Shown here: piece by piece, positions 1 to 8,264 of the stretch
How positions within the stretch are numbered: position 1 is the stretch's first letter
How the letters are laid out: each line of letters opens with the position of its first letter
Made by a program: the position numbers and the translations under genes
The notes under the pieces: generated by a model
What the model was told of the DNA's origin: nothing
Database searches by the model: none
Seen by the model: only the letters and a program-made list of their open reading frames with translations
DNA from: Seohaeicola_A nanhaiensis
Lineage (GTDB): Bacteria > Pseudomonadota > Alphaproteobacteria > Rhodobacterales > Rhodobacteraceae
Direction of reading: 5' to 3'
DNA length: 64,000 nucleotides
Assembly (NCBI RefSeq): GCF_042654245.1
Contig: NZ_JBHSGI010000031.1
Location: 1 to 64,000, forward strand

Positions 1-6
1 AAAAAA

Positions 7-24
7 ACCGGTCAACCGACCGGT
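7..24. promoter_or_regulatory. Inverted repeat, probable TetR-type operator upstream of the ABC transporter operon
   Basis: ACCGGTC and GACCGGT form perfect 7-bp arms around an AACC spacer. The left 14 bases also fit the ACCGG-N4-CCGRY pattern seen at 15009, 26033, 28054, 32214 and 35289. It lies about 125 bases upstream of the first transporter gene. The binding protein is inferred; a TetR family member is the natural candidate. Confidence 0.5.
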
Positions 25-86
25 GATTGAAGCGATGCCTTTCCGGCGCGAGACGCGCGGGACTGGCTGGCGAAGGGAGGATCACC

Positions 87-143
87 GTGAAGACAATGCC
101 TTGCGCAAGGGTTTTCGCAACCTGCGCGGTGTGCGTCGTATGA
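87..143 (+). CDS. Possible 18-residue leader ORF ahead of the livF-like gene
   Basis: A GTG codon at 87 follows a very strong Shine-Dalgarno sequence (AAGGGAGG, 73-80) at good spacing. It opens an 18-codon frame reading MKTMPCARVFATCAVCVV. The TGA at 141-143 overlaps the ATG at 140 of the ATPase gene, which itself has no convincing ribosome-binding site. This suggests translational coupling. The frame contains a perfect 12-bp palindrome, CCTTGCGCAAGG (99-110). There is no run of one amino acid typical of classical attenuators, so function is open; it may be a chance frame or a mis-assigned start. Confidence 0.3.
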   Translation: MKTMPCARVFATCAVCVV

Positions 144-988
144 TGCAGACGGTTTCTCCGTCGGCTCCGGACGTGCGCGCCGAACTGGGCGCGCTGCTGG
201 AGATTCGGAACGCGCAGATCATATATGACAACGCCGTGGAGGCCGTGCGGGACGTGTCGCTTTCGGTGCCGGAGGGCGCCGTGGTGGCGCTGCTGGGGTC
301 GAACGGAGCGGGCAAGTCCACCTTGCTGAAGGCGGTCACCGGGACGCTGCACCTGGAAGAAGGCGAACTGACCAAAGGCTCGATCCGCTATGCCGAAGAG
401 GACATCGGCCATGCGCGGACCGAGCGGATCGTCAGTCAGGGGCTGATTCTGGTTCCCGAGGGGCGCAGGCTGTTCGCCAATCTGACGGTGGAAGAGAATC
501 TGACGATGGGGGCCTACCGCAAGACGGCGGCCGAGATGCGGCGCCTGAAGTCCATGGTCTTCGATCTGTTTCCGCGACTGCATGAGCGGCGCGCGCAGAT
601 CTCGGGGTATCTGTCGGGCGGCGAGCAGCAGATGGTTGCGGTCGGTCGCGCGCTGATGGCCGAGCCGCGCCTTCTGGCGCTGGACGAACCCTCGCTGGGT
701 CTGGCGCCGCTGATCATCGACTCGATCTATCAGACGATCGACAGGATGCGGCACGAGCTGAAGATGACGATCTTTCTGGTCGAGCAGAATGCCAGTCAGG
801 CGATGGAGATCGCCGACTATGTTTACATCATGGAAAACGGCCGTGTCGTTCTGGACGGGCCGGCCGAGAAGATGCGCAGCAATCTGGATGTGCAGGAGTA
901 TTATCTCGGCTTTTCCGCCGGCGGCGGCGAGCGCAAGAGCTTTCGCGACATCAAGCATTACAAGCGGCGCAAGCGGTGGCTGTCATGA
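140..988 (+). CDS. livF: Branched-chain-type ABC transporter ATPase (LivF-like)
   Basis: This is one of two cytoplasmic ATPases of a Liv/HAAT-type importer. Walker A GSNGAGKST is at about residues 53-61, the LSGGEQQ signature near residue 158, and Walker B LLALDEPSLGL near residue 178, followed by the switch histidine region. The frame is open back to base 23, but the extra N-terminus is arginine-rich and unlike the family; ATGATG at 140/143 gives about 282 residues, slightly longer than the usual 235-250. The gene ends in an ATGA overlap with the next ATPase. The embedded acyl-CoA synthetase downstream suggests a carboxylic acid rather than an amino acid as substrate (inference). Confidence 0.88.
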   Translation: MMQTVSPSAPDVRAELGALLEIRNAQIIYDNAVEAVRDVSLSVPEGAVVALLGSNGAGKSTLLKAVTGTLHLEEGELTKGSIRYAEEDIGHARTERIVSQGLILVPEGRRLFANLTVEENLTMGAYRKTAAEMRRLKSMVFDLFPRLHERRAQISGYLSGGEQQMVAVGRALMAEPRLLALDEPSLGLAPLIIDSIYQTIDRMRHELKMTIFLVEQNASQAMEIADYVYIMENGRVVLDGPAEKMRSNLDVQEYYLGFSAGGGERKSFRDIKHYKRRKRWLS

Positions 989-1797
989 CCGACCATCTTT
1001 TGCAGCTGCGGCAGGTGACCAAGGGGTTTGGTGGCATCAAGGCCGTCAACGGGGTGTCGCTGCATGTCGACAAGGGTGAGATCGTCTCGATCATCGGTCC
1101 GAACGGCGCCGGCAAGACGACGCTGTTCAACCTGATCTCGGGCGTGTTGCCGGTGACATCGGGGACCATCGAGATCGAGGGGCAGGATCTGGCCCGGGTG
1201 CCGGGGCATCGCTATGTGCAGCTGGGTATCGGACGGACGTTCCAGAACCTTGCGCTGTTCAAGCACGGCACGGTGGTGGACAATATCCTGGTTGGCCGGC
1301 ACTGGCGGATGAAGACTTCGGTTGTCGAGGCGGCGTTGCATTTCGGCCGGTCCCGCCGCGAGGAGGTGCAGCACCGCCGGCGCGTCGAGGAAATCATCGA
1401 CTTTCTGGAAATCGAGCATATCCGCGACAAGGTGGTTGGAACGCTGTCGTACGGCCAGCAGAAGCGGGTCGAGCTGGGCCGCGCGCTGGCGACCGATCCG
1501 AAGGTGCTGCTGCTGGACGAAATCGTTGCCGGGATGAACCAGGAAGAGACCGAGGATATCGCCCGGTTCATCCTCGATATCCGCGACGATCTGGGCATAG
1601 CCATCCTGCTGATCGAACATGACATGCATCTGGTGATGGACATTTCGGACCGGGTCCATGTGCTGAATTTCGGCGAAACGATCACAGAAGGCCGCCCGGC
1701 AGAGGTTCAGACCCATCCCGGCGTGATCGAGGCCTATCTGGGCCACGGCAAGTCGGGTGCGGGCACGGCGAAAACCGTAACGGCAGGTGCGGCATGA
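985..1797 (+). CDS. livG: Branched-chain-type ABC transporter ATPase (LivG-like)
   Basis: This is the second ATPase of the importer, about 270 residues from the ATG at 985, which overlaps the stop of the previous gene. Walker A GPNGAGKTT lies at residues 38-46, the signature LSYGQQKRVE at about 154, and the LivG-type insert of the family is present. Walker B reads LLLDEIVAGMN where most LivG proteins have LDEPAAGMN; the catalytic Glu is kept, but the following Pro is Ile. It overlaps the following ligase gene by ATGA, so the operon is tightly coupled. An alternative GTG start at 976 would add three residues. Confidence 0.9.
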   Translation: MTDHLLQLRQVTKGFGGIKAVNGVSLHVDKGEIVSIIGPNGAGKTTLFNLISGVLPVTSGTIEIEGQDLARVPGHRYVQLGIGRTFQNLALFKHGTVVDNILVGRHWRMKTSVVEAALHFGRSRREEVQHRRRVEEIIDFLEIEHIRDKVVGTLSYGQQKRVELGRALATDPKVLLLDEIVAGMNQEETEDIARFILDIRDDLGIAILLIEHDMHLVMDISDRVHVLNFGETITEGRPAEVQTHPGVIEAYLGHGKSGAGTAKTVTAGAA

Positions 1798-3737
1798 ACG
1801 ATCAGACCTTCATGACGGCGCCCGATGCGGGGCAGCTTCTCGATGCGGCGCGCCGGCGGCTGCCTGCGGGATTCAACCCCTTTGATCCGGAAAACCTGAA
1901 GGGCGGCACGGGCACCCTGCCCCGGCTTCTGCGCGAACATGCGCGCCGGCATGGTGGCGAACTGGCGCTGCGTGAGAAGGTTCTGGGCGTCTGGGAGCGG
2001 AATGACTGGGCGCATTATTATGGCCAGGCGCGGCGGTTCGCCTTTGCGCTGCTGTCGCTGGGCCTGAAGCGCGGCGACCGGATCGTCATCGCTTCGGAGA
2101 ATTCGCCGCAGTGGTATTATGCCGACCTCGGGGCCGAAATGATCGGCGTGGTGCCAGTCGGGATCTATCCGACAAATCCCTGGCCGGAACTGCAGTATAT
2201 CGTGCGCCATTGCGGCGCGCGGCTGGCGGTCTGCGGCGATCAGGAACAGACGGACAAGGTGCTGGACGCGCAGGCGCAGGACGGCGGCCTGCCCGATCTG
2301 GAGCATGTGGTCTGCGTCGACATGAAGGGGATGCGCGATTACGCGCAGCCGGGGCTGATGTCGTTCGACGCACTGCTTGAGCTGGGCGATGCCTATGTGG
2401 CGCGCACTGCCCAGGCCGAGGCCGAGCTGGATGCGATGATCGAGGACACCTCGCCCGACGACGTGGCGCTGATGGTCTATACCTCGGGCACCACCGGTCC
2501 GCCGAAGGGCGGGATGCTGACGCATCGCAACATCATCTATTCGACCTACAACTATGCCCGCGCGGTGGGGGCCGATGTCCGGCGGATCGACGCGGTGGGC
2601 TATCTGCCGCTGTGTCACGCGGCCGAGCGCTGCTATTCCATGGCCATGCTTCTCTGCGTCGGGGGCACCGTGAGCTTTGCCGAGAGCATCGACACGGTGA
2701 ACGAGAACGTCCGCGAGATTGCCCCGACCTTCATGGTCGGCGTGCCGCGGATCTGGGAGAAGATGAAGGAAGGATTCGAGTTCCGCCTGCGGGAAAGCGG
2801 GGCGGTGCAGAAAGCTCTTGCGGGCTGGCTATTCCGGCAGGGCCGGCGGCTGGATGACATCCGCCAGCGCAACGATGGCGCCTTGAGTCCCGGGCAGAGG
2901 GTTCAGGCCTGGCTGCTGCACTGGGCCCTGTTTCGCAACGTCCAGCGGCACATGGGGCTGGATCGGACCTATCACCGGCTGTGCGCCGGGGCGGCGGTGT
3001 CGCCGGAAACGATCCGCTTTTTCTCGATCATCGGTCTGCCGCTGAGTCAGGGCTATGGGATGACCGAAGTTGCGGGTTGCGTGTTCATTCAGCGGCCGGG
3101 CGCCTTCCGGCTGGGCGGCTGTGGTCTGCCGCTGGAAGGGACCCAGTATGACATCGCGGAAGACGGAGAGATCCGGCTTGGCGGGCCTGCGGTCTTCAAG
3201 GGCTATTTCCGCGACGCGGCGGCGACCGACAACACGATGGAAGACGGAATGCTGCTGTCGGGCGATATCGTGTCGGTGCTGGACAATGGCGAAATCTCGG
3301 TCGTCGACCGGAAGAAGGCGATCATCATCACCTCGGGCGGCAAGAACATCGCTCCGTCCGAGATAGAGAACGCGCTGAAGGACAGCCCTTATATCAAGGA
3401 AGTGATCGTCACCGGAGACGGCCGCAAGTTTCTTGGGGCACTGATCCAGATCGACTTTGACAACGTCGGTTTGTGGGCGGGCGACAGGAACCTGTCGTAC
3501 ACGACCTACAGGTCTCTGGCGCTGCTGCCCGAGGTGCGCACGCTGGTGCAGGGCATCGTCGACGAGGTCAACGGACGGTTCGCGCGGGTCGAGAACATTC
3601 GCCGTTTCGTGATCCTGGAAAAAGAGCTCGACCACGACGATGGCGAGCTGACGGCGACCCAGAAGGTGCGCCGGTCGATCATCGATACGAAGTTCGAGAA
3701 GGAACTGGAGCAGATCTACGGGAAGGTTCCGGCATGA
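1794..3737 (+). CDS. Long-chain-type acyl-CoA synthetase embedded in the transporter operon
   Basis: This ATP-dependent AMP-forming ligase activates a carboxylic acid to its CoA thioester. The P-loop motif YTSGTTGPPKGGMLTH is at about residues 228-243, the YGMTE motif (QGYGMTEVAG) is about two thirds along, and the hinge and catalytic lysine region (GDIVSVLDNGEISVVDRKK, SGGKNIAPSEIE) is near residues 485-525. The length of 647 residues fits the long-chain ACS family with a C-terminal extension. It lies between the ATPase and permease genes with ATGA overlaps on both sides, so import and CoA activation of the same acid are probably coupled. The substrate is unknown. Confidence 0.9.
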   Translation: MNDQTFMTAPDAGQLLDAARRRLPAGFNPFDPENLKGGTGTLPRLLREHARRHGGELALREKVLGVWERNDWAHYYGQARRFAFALLSLGLKRGDRIVIASENSPQWYYADLGAEMIGVVPVGIYPTNPWPELQYIVRHCGARLAVCGDQEQTDKVLDAQAQDGGLPDLEHVVCVDMKGMRDYAQPGLMSFDALLELGDAYVARTAQAEAELDAMIEDTSPDDVALMVYTSGTTGPPKGGMLTHRNIIYSTYNYARAVGADVRRIDAVGYLPLCHAAERCYSMAMLLCVGGTVSFAESIDTVNENVREIAPTFMVGVPRIWEKMKEGFEFRLRESGAVQKALAGWLFRQGRRLDDIRQRNDGALSPGQRVQAWLLHWALFRNVQRHMGLDRTYHRLCAGAAVSPETIRFFSIIGLPLSQGYGMTEVAGCVFIQRPGAFRLGGCGLPLEGTQYDIAEDGEIRLGGPAVFKGYFRDAAATDNTMEDGMLLSGDIVSVLDNGEISVVDRKKAIIITSGGKNIAPSEIENALKDSPYIKEVIVTGDGRKFLGALIQIDFDNVGLWAGDRNLSYTTYRSLALLPEVRTLVQGIVDEVNGRFARVENIRRFVILEKELDHDDGELTATQKVRRSIIDTKFEKELEQIYGKVPA

Positions 3738-4606
3738 GCTATTTCGCCGAACTGATGGCCTCGGGCCTGGCGGTCGGAGCGGTCTATGGGCTGATCGCGA
3801 TGAGCTTTGCCATCATCTACAAGTCGACCGGTCTGCTGAACTTTGCGCAGGGCGAGATGGGGATGATCATCGCCTATGTCGCCTGGTCGATCTCGACCTC
3901 CGTCGACGGCAATCCGGTCATCGTGGCGGTGGGGTCCATCGGGTTTGCGGTCCTCTTTGCCCTCGCGGTAGAGCGGATCGTGATTCGGCCGATGATGAGC
4001 GAGCCGATCCTGGCGCAGATCATGGTGACGATCGGGCTGTCGGTGATCTTCCGTTCGGCCATCGTACTGATCTGGGACGGCCTTCCGCACAACATGGATG
4101 TCGCGTCGGGGAACAATCTGATCGACCTGGGCGGCGTGCGGGTGCGCGAGGCGCAGATTGCCGTCCTGCTGGCGCTGGTGCTGGCCATCGTCGGCATGTG
4201 GGCCTTCTTCCGGTATTCGCGCTTTGGCGTCGCCATGCGGGCAGTGGCCTCGGACGAGGCGACGGCGCAGCTGATGGGCGTGAACAGCGGCAAGGTGCAG
4301 ATGGCGGCCTGGGCAGCGGCGGCGGTGATGTCCGGTATCGCGGGCGTTCTGTTCGCGATTGCCTACGAGCTGTCGCCGAGCCTTTACGCGCTGGGTCTCA
4401 AGGCCTTTCCAGCCACCATCCTCGGTGGCCTCGATGCGGTGATCGGGTCGGCCGTGGGCGGGATCATCATCGGCGTGACCGAGAACCTTGTGGGCGGTTA
4501 CCTGAGCTCGGGCCTCAAGGAAGTTGCCGGCTTTGTCATCATCATCCTGATCCTGATGATCCGTCCCTATGGATTGTTCGGCGAAAAACGAATTGAGAGG
4601 CTCTGA
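3734..4606 (+). CDS. livH: Branched-chain-type ABC transporter permease (LivH-like)
   Basis: This inner-membrane permease of about 290 residues has the LivH features: hydrophobic segments throughout and the early motif AVYGLIAMSFAIIYKSTGLLNFAQGEMGM. The C-terminal half carries the conserved ATILGGLDAVIGSAVGGIIIG loop that contacts the ATPase. The start at 3734 overlaps the ligase stop as ATGA; the upstream open frame is out-of-family. The stop at 4606 shares a base with the start of the next permease (TGATG). Confidence 0.9.
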   Translation: MSYFAELMASGLAVGAVYGLIAMSFAIIYKSTGLLNFAQGEMGMIIAYVAWSISTSVDGNPVIVAVGSIGFAVLFALAVERIVIRPMMSEPILAQIMVTIGLSVIFRSAIVLIWDGLPHNMDVASGNNLIDLGGVRVREAQIAVLLALVLAIVGMWAFFRYSRFGVAMRAVASDEATAQLMGVNSGKVQMAAWAAAAVMSGIAGVLFAIAYELSPSLYALGLKAFPATILGGLDAVIGSAVGGIIIGVTENLVGGYLSSGLKEVAGFVIIILILMIRPYGLFGEKRIERL

Positions 4607-5652
4607 TGCGCAGCGGCTATTACAAGGAAACCATCGTCGAGCACATCAACCTGACGGATTCGACCCTGCAAAGGGTCTGGATCGCGATCGGGCTGATCGT
4701 GGTCGTCGCGGCGCCCTTCTATTTCGACTTCTACGGTCTGTCGCTTTTGACCCTGATGATGATCACCGCAATCGGGGCCATGGGGCTGAACGTGCTGACT
4801 GGTTGGACCGGGCTGATCTCGCTGGGACAAACTGCCTTCATGGTCTTGGGCGCCTATGCCTATGCCATCACGACCGAAAGCTGGGGCTGGCCGCCGCTTG
4901 CCGGGTTCCTGCTGGCGGGGATCGTTCCGGCTCTGGCCAGTGTGCTGGTGGGGGTGCCTTCGCTGCGGCTGACGGGACTTTACCTTGCCATCACCACGCT
5001 CGCCTCGGCCTTCATCGTGAACCATCTGGTGCTGGAATTCGACGGGCTGACCAATGGCTCGTCCGGCATTTTCGTGAACCGGCCGACGGTTCTGGGGTTT
5101 GCCTTCGACAGCGACGCGCGGTTCTACTACCTGACCGCGGGCGCCGGACTTCTGACGATCCTCGCCTGTCTGAACCTGCGGCGGTCGCGCGTGGGCCGGG
5201 CCCTGATCGCCATCCGGGACAATGACAATGCGGCGCGGGTCATGGGGATCGACCTGCGGACCTACAAGCTTTACGCCTTCATGGCGAGTTCCTTCATCGT
5301 GGGCATTGCCGGGGCGCTGTACGGGATTTTCCTGAGCTTCGTGACGGTGGACGGCTTCCCCTTCCTGCTGGCCATCGAGGCGCTGGCGATCCTGATCGTT
5401 GGCGGGATGGGCAGCATTGCCGGCGCGATCCTGGGCACGATCTTCATGGTCGGTCTGCCGGAGGTCACCTCTTTCGTCTTCTCGCTGCTGGGCGATGGCG
5501 CGCGTGACGTGTTGTCCACCAGTGCGCATGAGATCAAGGGGCTGCTTTATGGCCTGGTCATCATTCTTTTCCTGAAACTGCAACCGCACGGGCTGATGGG
5601 TCTCTGGCAGGACGCCAAGAGGGTCTGGACGCTCTGGCCGTTGAAATACTGA
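4606..5652 (+). CDS. livM: Branched-chain-type ABC transporter permease (LivM-like)
   Basis: This second permease has 348 residues and about eight to ten hydrophobic segments. Family motifs are visible: GLNVLTGWTGLISLGQTAFMVLGAYA in the N-terminal third, a conserved cytoplasmic loop near AIRDNDNAARVMGID, and GGMGSIAGAILGTIF near the C-terminus. Its start overlaps the LivH-like stop by one base. It pairs with LivH-like and the two ATPases. About 20 bases later comes the binding-protein gene. Confidence 0.9.
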   Translation: MRSGYYKETIVEHINLTDSTLQRVWIAIGLIVVVAAPFYFDFYGLSLLTLMMITAIGAMGLNVLTGWTGLISLGQTAFMVLGAYAYAITTESWGWPPLAGFLLAGIVPALASVLVGVPSLRLTGLYLAITTLASAFIVNHLVLEFDGLTNGSSGIFVNRPTVLGFAFDSDARFYYLTAGAGLLTILACLNLRRSRVGRALIAIRDNDNAARVMGIDLRTYKLYAFMASSFIVGIAGALYGIFLSFVTVDGFPFLLAIEALAILIVGGMGSIAGAILGTIFMVGLPEVTSFVFSLLGDGARDVLSTSAHEIKGLLYGLVIILFLKLQPHGLMGLWQDAKRVWTLWPLKY

Positions 5653-5674
5653 ACTTCTTTGTGGGAGGACCAAG

Positions 5675-6826
5675 ATGAAGAGACTGACACGACTGGCCGC
5701 GGCGGCGCTGTTTGCCCTGCCCGCGGGACTGGCGACGGCCGATCAGGGCGTCACCGATACCGAAATCCTGCTGGGAGAGGTCGAGCCGCTGACCGGTCCT
5801 CCGGGGCTGCTGGGTGTGGCGCATAACCTCGGCGTGAAGCTGGCTCTGGCCGAAGTCAACGCGGCCGGTGGCATCGGTGGGCGGCAGCTGAAGCTGATCG
5901 CCGAAGACGATGGCTATGTGACCTCGCGGACGATCCAGTCGCTGCGCAAGCTGATCGGCGTCGACAAGGTGTTTGCGCTGACCTCGCTGTCGGGGTCGGG
6001 TCAGGCGCTGGCGGCGCTGCCGATCATCAAGCAGGCGGGCATCCCGGCGATGGTGCCGATCGGACCGCTGCCGCCGCTGTATGAGCAGCCGAACGACAAT
6101 ATCTTCGTTGTCGGGCAGTCCTATACCGAGGGGATGCACCAGCTGGCTCTGTATCTTGCCAAGGAATTCCCCGGCAAGAAGTGGGGCGTGATCCTGCAGG
6201 ATGACGATTACGGCAAGGCGCTGGCCGAAGGCATCGAACAGGCCAAGGCCGAGGCCGAGATCAACGTCGTTTTCGAGACCAAGTATGCGCGCGGGCAGAA
6301 GGACTTTGCCTCGGAGATGCTGCGGGTCAAGGACGCGGGTGTCGAGGTGCTGATCGCCGGTGGCATCATTTCGGAAAACATCGCGATGGTGAAAGAGGCC
6401 GAGAAGCTGGGCATCTCGCCGGCCATCGCGACCTTCTGGCCGGGACGCGTGCCCGAGGTGCTCAAGGCCATCGGTCCGGCGAGCGATGGGCTGTATGGTG
6501 TCGATTATGTCGCGCCGATCCAGTCCGACGCGGGCAAGGCCTTTGTCGAACTCGCCAAGAAATATCTGAGCGAGGAAGAGGTTGCCCGGGTGAACCGCTA
6601 TACCATGACCGGCTACGCGTCGACGAAGACGCTGATCGAAGCCATGAAGGGCTGCGCGGACGACCTGACCTGGAAGTGCACCATCGAGAAGTTGCAGACC
6701 AATCCGCCGGTCGAGACGGGCGTCATGGCGCCCATCGGGTTCGGTGCGGACAACCGGTTCTCGAACTCGCCGGTGACCATCATGCGGGCGCATTACGATA
6801 CGCTGAGCTATACGCCCGTCGAGTGA
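5675..6826 (+). CDS. Periplasmic substrate-binding protein of the Liv-type ABC transporter
   Basis: The 383-residue protein starts with a clear Sec signal peptide (MKRLTRLAAAALFALPAGLATA, cleavage near residue 22) after a GGGAGG ribosome-binding site. The mature part is a type-1 periplasmic binding fold with EPLTGPPGLLGVAHNLGVKLALAEVNAAGGIGGRQLKLIAEDDGY at the start, as in receptors for branched-chain amino acids and aromatic or aliphatic acids. It closes the transporter operon and is followed by a strong terminator. Ligand identity cannot be read from sequence; the operon's own CoA ligase points to a carboxylate. Confidence 0.9.
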   Translation: MKRLTRLAAAALFALPAGLATADQGVTDTEILLGEVEPLTGPPGLLGVAHNLGVKLALAEVNAAGGIGGRQLKLIAEDDGYVTSRTIQSLRKLIGVDKVFALTSLSGSGQALAALPIIKQAGIPAMVPIGPLPPLYEQPNDNIFVVGQSYTEGMHQLALYLAKEFPGKKWGVILQDDDYGKALAEGIEQAKAEAEINVVFETKYARGQKDFASEMLRVKDAGVEVLIAGGIISENIAMVKEAEKLGISPAIATFWPGRVPEVLKAIGPASDGLYGVDYVAPIQSDAGKAFVELAKKYLSEEEVARVNRYTMTGYASTKTLIEAMKGCADDLTWKCTIEKLQTNPPVETGVMAPIGFGADNRFSNSPVTIMRAHYDTLSYTPVE

Positions 6827-6834
6827 TCGCACTT

Positions 6835-6875
6835 GAGACCGGCGCCCCTTTGGGTGCCGGTCTCATTCATTCTGC
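6835..6875 (+). terminator. Hairpin terminator after the ABC transporter operon
   Basis: GAGACCGGC (6835-6843) pairs with GCCGGTCTC (6856-6864). The stem extends inward by about four more pairs to a CTTT loop and is followed by a T-rich stretch (CATTCATTCTG). It lies 9 bases after the binding-protein stop. The thiolase start is only 30 bases beyond, so read-through may still feed that gene. Confidence 0.7.
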
Positions 6876-6893
6876 CCCTATCGGAGAGCCCCC

Positions 6894-8132
6894 ATGGCCG
6901 AGGCCTATATCGTCGACCACTGCCGCACACCCCGCGGAATTGGCAAGATGGGAAAGGGGGCGCTGACCGAATTGCATCCCCAGCAGCTGGGGGCGACGGT
7001 GCTGGCGGCGCTGCGCGACCGCAACGCCCTTGATACCTCGAAGGTCGACGACATCATCTGGGGCTGTTCGAACCAGCAGAACAAGCAGGGGTCGGACCTC
7101 GGGCGCATGTCCGCGCTGGCCGCCGGATATGACGTGCGCGCCTCGGGCGTGACGCTCGACCGATTCTGCGGGTCGGGCATCACGACCGTCAGTTTCGGCG
7201 CCGCGACGATCATGGCCGGGATGGAGGACATCGTTATCTCGGGTGGATGCGAAATGATGTCGTTCAACTACGGCGATCCGAAGGCGCGCCGGACGCAGCT
7301 GATGGATGCCGACAACCTGGCCCTGCGGGCATTGCATCCGCAGGTCGGACAGGGGATTTGCGCGGATGCCATCGCGACGATGGAGGGCATTCCGCGTCGG
7401 GCGTTGGAGGAGCTGGCGGTAGAAAGCCAGCGCCGGGCCGATGTGGCGATCCGCAACGGCTATTTCGAGAAATCGCTGGTTCCGGTGCGCCGCGAGGACG
7501 GGACTATCGCGCTGGATCACGAGGAATATCCCCGCCCGCAGACAACGCTGGAAGGGCTGGCCGGGCTGAAACCCTCGTTTGAGGCGCTGGCCCAATCGGC
7601 CGTGGATTCCGAGGGCACGACACAGCTCGACCTGATCCGGCGGGTGATGCCGGGGCTCGAAATCGAGTTCGTGCATCATGCCGGGACTTCGTCCGGGGTG
7701 GTCGATGGCGCCGGCGCGGTGCTGCTGGCCTCGGCCGAGGCGACCAGAGCGAATGGATGGAAGCCGCGGGCGCGCGTCGTCGCGATGGCGAACGTCGGTG
7801 ACAGCCCCGAGCTGATGCTGAACGCCCCGGTCCCGGCGGCCCGGAAGGTGCTGGAGAAAGCCGGGCTGACGCTGGACGATATCGACCTGTTCGAGGTCAA
7901 CGAGGCTTTTGCTGTGGTGCCGGAGAAGTTCATCCGGGATCTCGGGATCGACCGTGAGAAGATCAACGTCAACGGTGGCGCCATCGCGCTTGGCCATCCC
8001 ATCGGGGCCACGGGGGCTATGCTCATAGGCACGCTTCTGGACGAGCTGGAACGCCGCGATCTGCGGCGCGGTCTTGTGACAATGTGTGCGGCCGGCGGGA
8101 TGGCCCCGGCAATGATCATCGAGCGGATGTGA
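6894..8132 (+). CDS. Acetyl-CoA acyltransferase (thiolase)
   Basis: This 412-residue thiolase cleaves 3-ketoacyl-CoA to a shortened acyl-CoA and acetyl-CoA (or condenses in reverse). Active-site elements are intact: nucleophilic Cys92 in DRFCGSG, His368 in GGAIALGHPIGATGA, and Cys398 in MCAAGGMAPA. The short arrangement fits the FadA/PaaJ group. It follows the transporter operon after a terminator and precedes the RibBA-like operon, so it may be expressed from the transporter promoter or alone. Its presence supports a beta-oxidation role for the region. Confidence 0.92.
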   Translation: MAEAYIVDHCRTPRGIGKMGKGALTELHPQQLGATVLAALRDRNALDTSKVDDIIWGCSNQQNKQGSDLGRMSALAAGYDVRASGVTLDRFCGSGITTVSFGAATIMAGMEDIVISGGCEMMSFNYGDPKARRTQLMDADNLALRALHPQVGQGICADAIATMEGIPRRALEELAVESQRRADVAIRNGYFEKSLVPVRREDGTIALDHEEYPRPQTTLEGLAGLKPSFEALAQSAVDSEGTTQLDLIRRVMPGLEIEFVHHAGTSSGVVDGAGAVLLASAEATRANGWKPRARVVAMANVGDSPELMLNAPVPAARKVLEKAGLTLDDIDLFEVNEAFAVVPEKFIRDLGIDREKINVNGGAIALGHPIGATGAMLIGTLLDELERRDLRRGLVTMCAAGGMAPAMIIERM

Positions 8133-8147
8133 CCCGCTGCGCTGGCT

Positions 8148-8165
8148 GTCCCCGGTGTCGGGGAC
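8148..8165. promoter_or_regulatory. Perfect GTCCCC-N6-GGGGAC dyad (island motif, copy 1)
   Basis: GTCCCC-GGTGTC-GGGGAC is an exact copy of the recurrent dyad. One more pair flanks each side (CTGTCCCC / GGGGACAG), so it could also fold as an 8-bp hairpin after the thiolase stop; there is no T tract. Its centre is about 108 bases upstream of the RibBA-like start at 8265. Confidence 0.6.
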
Positions 8166-8264
8166 AGGGGGGGCAGCATACCGGGGCAAGATGTCCGCAC
8201 CCGTGGTGCAGCAGGGCCGACACGGACCTGTGTGCTCCGCCCGGCGGGCAGGGAGCCGAGCAAG

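Noticed and set aside
8146..8167. Simple terminator after the thiolase
   Set aside because: The stem can form but lacks a T tract, and the same 18-bp dyad occurs upstream of many other genes, so a protein-binding site is the better explanation; a dual role cannot be excluded.
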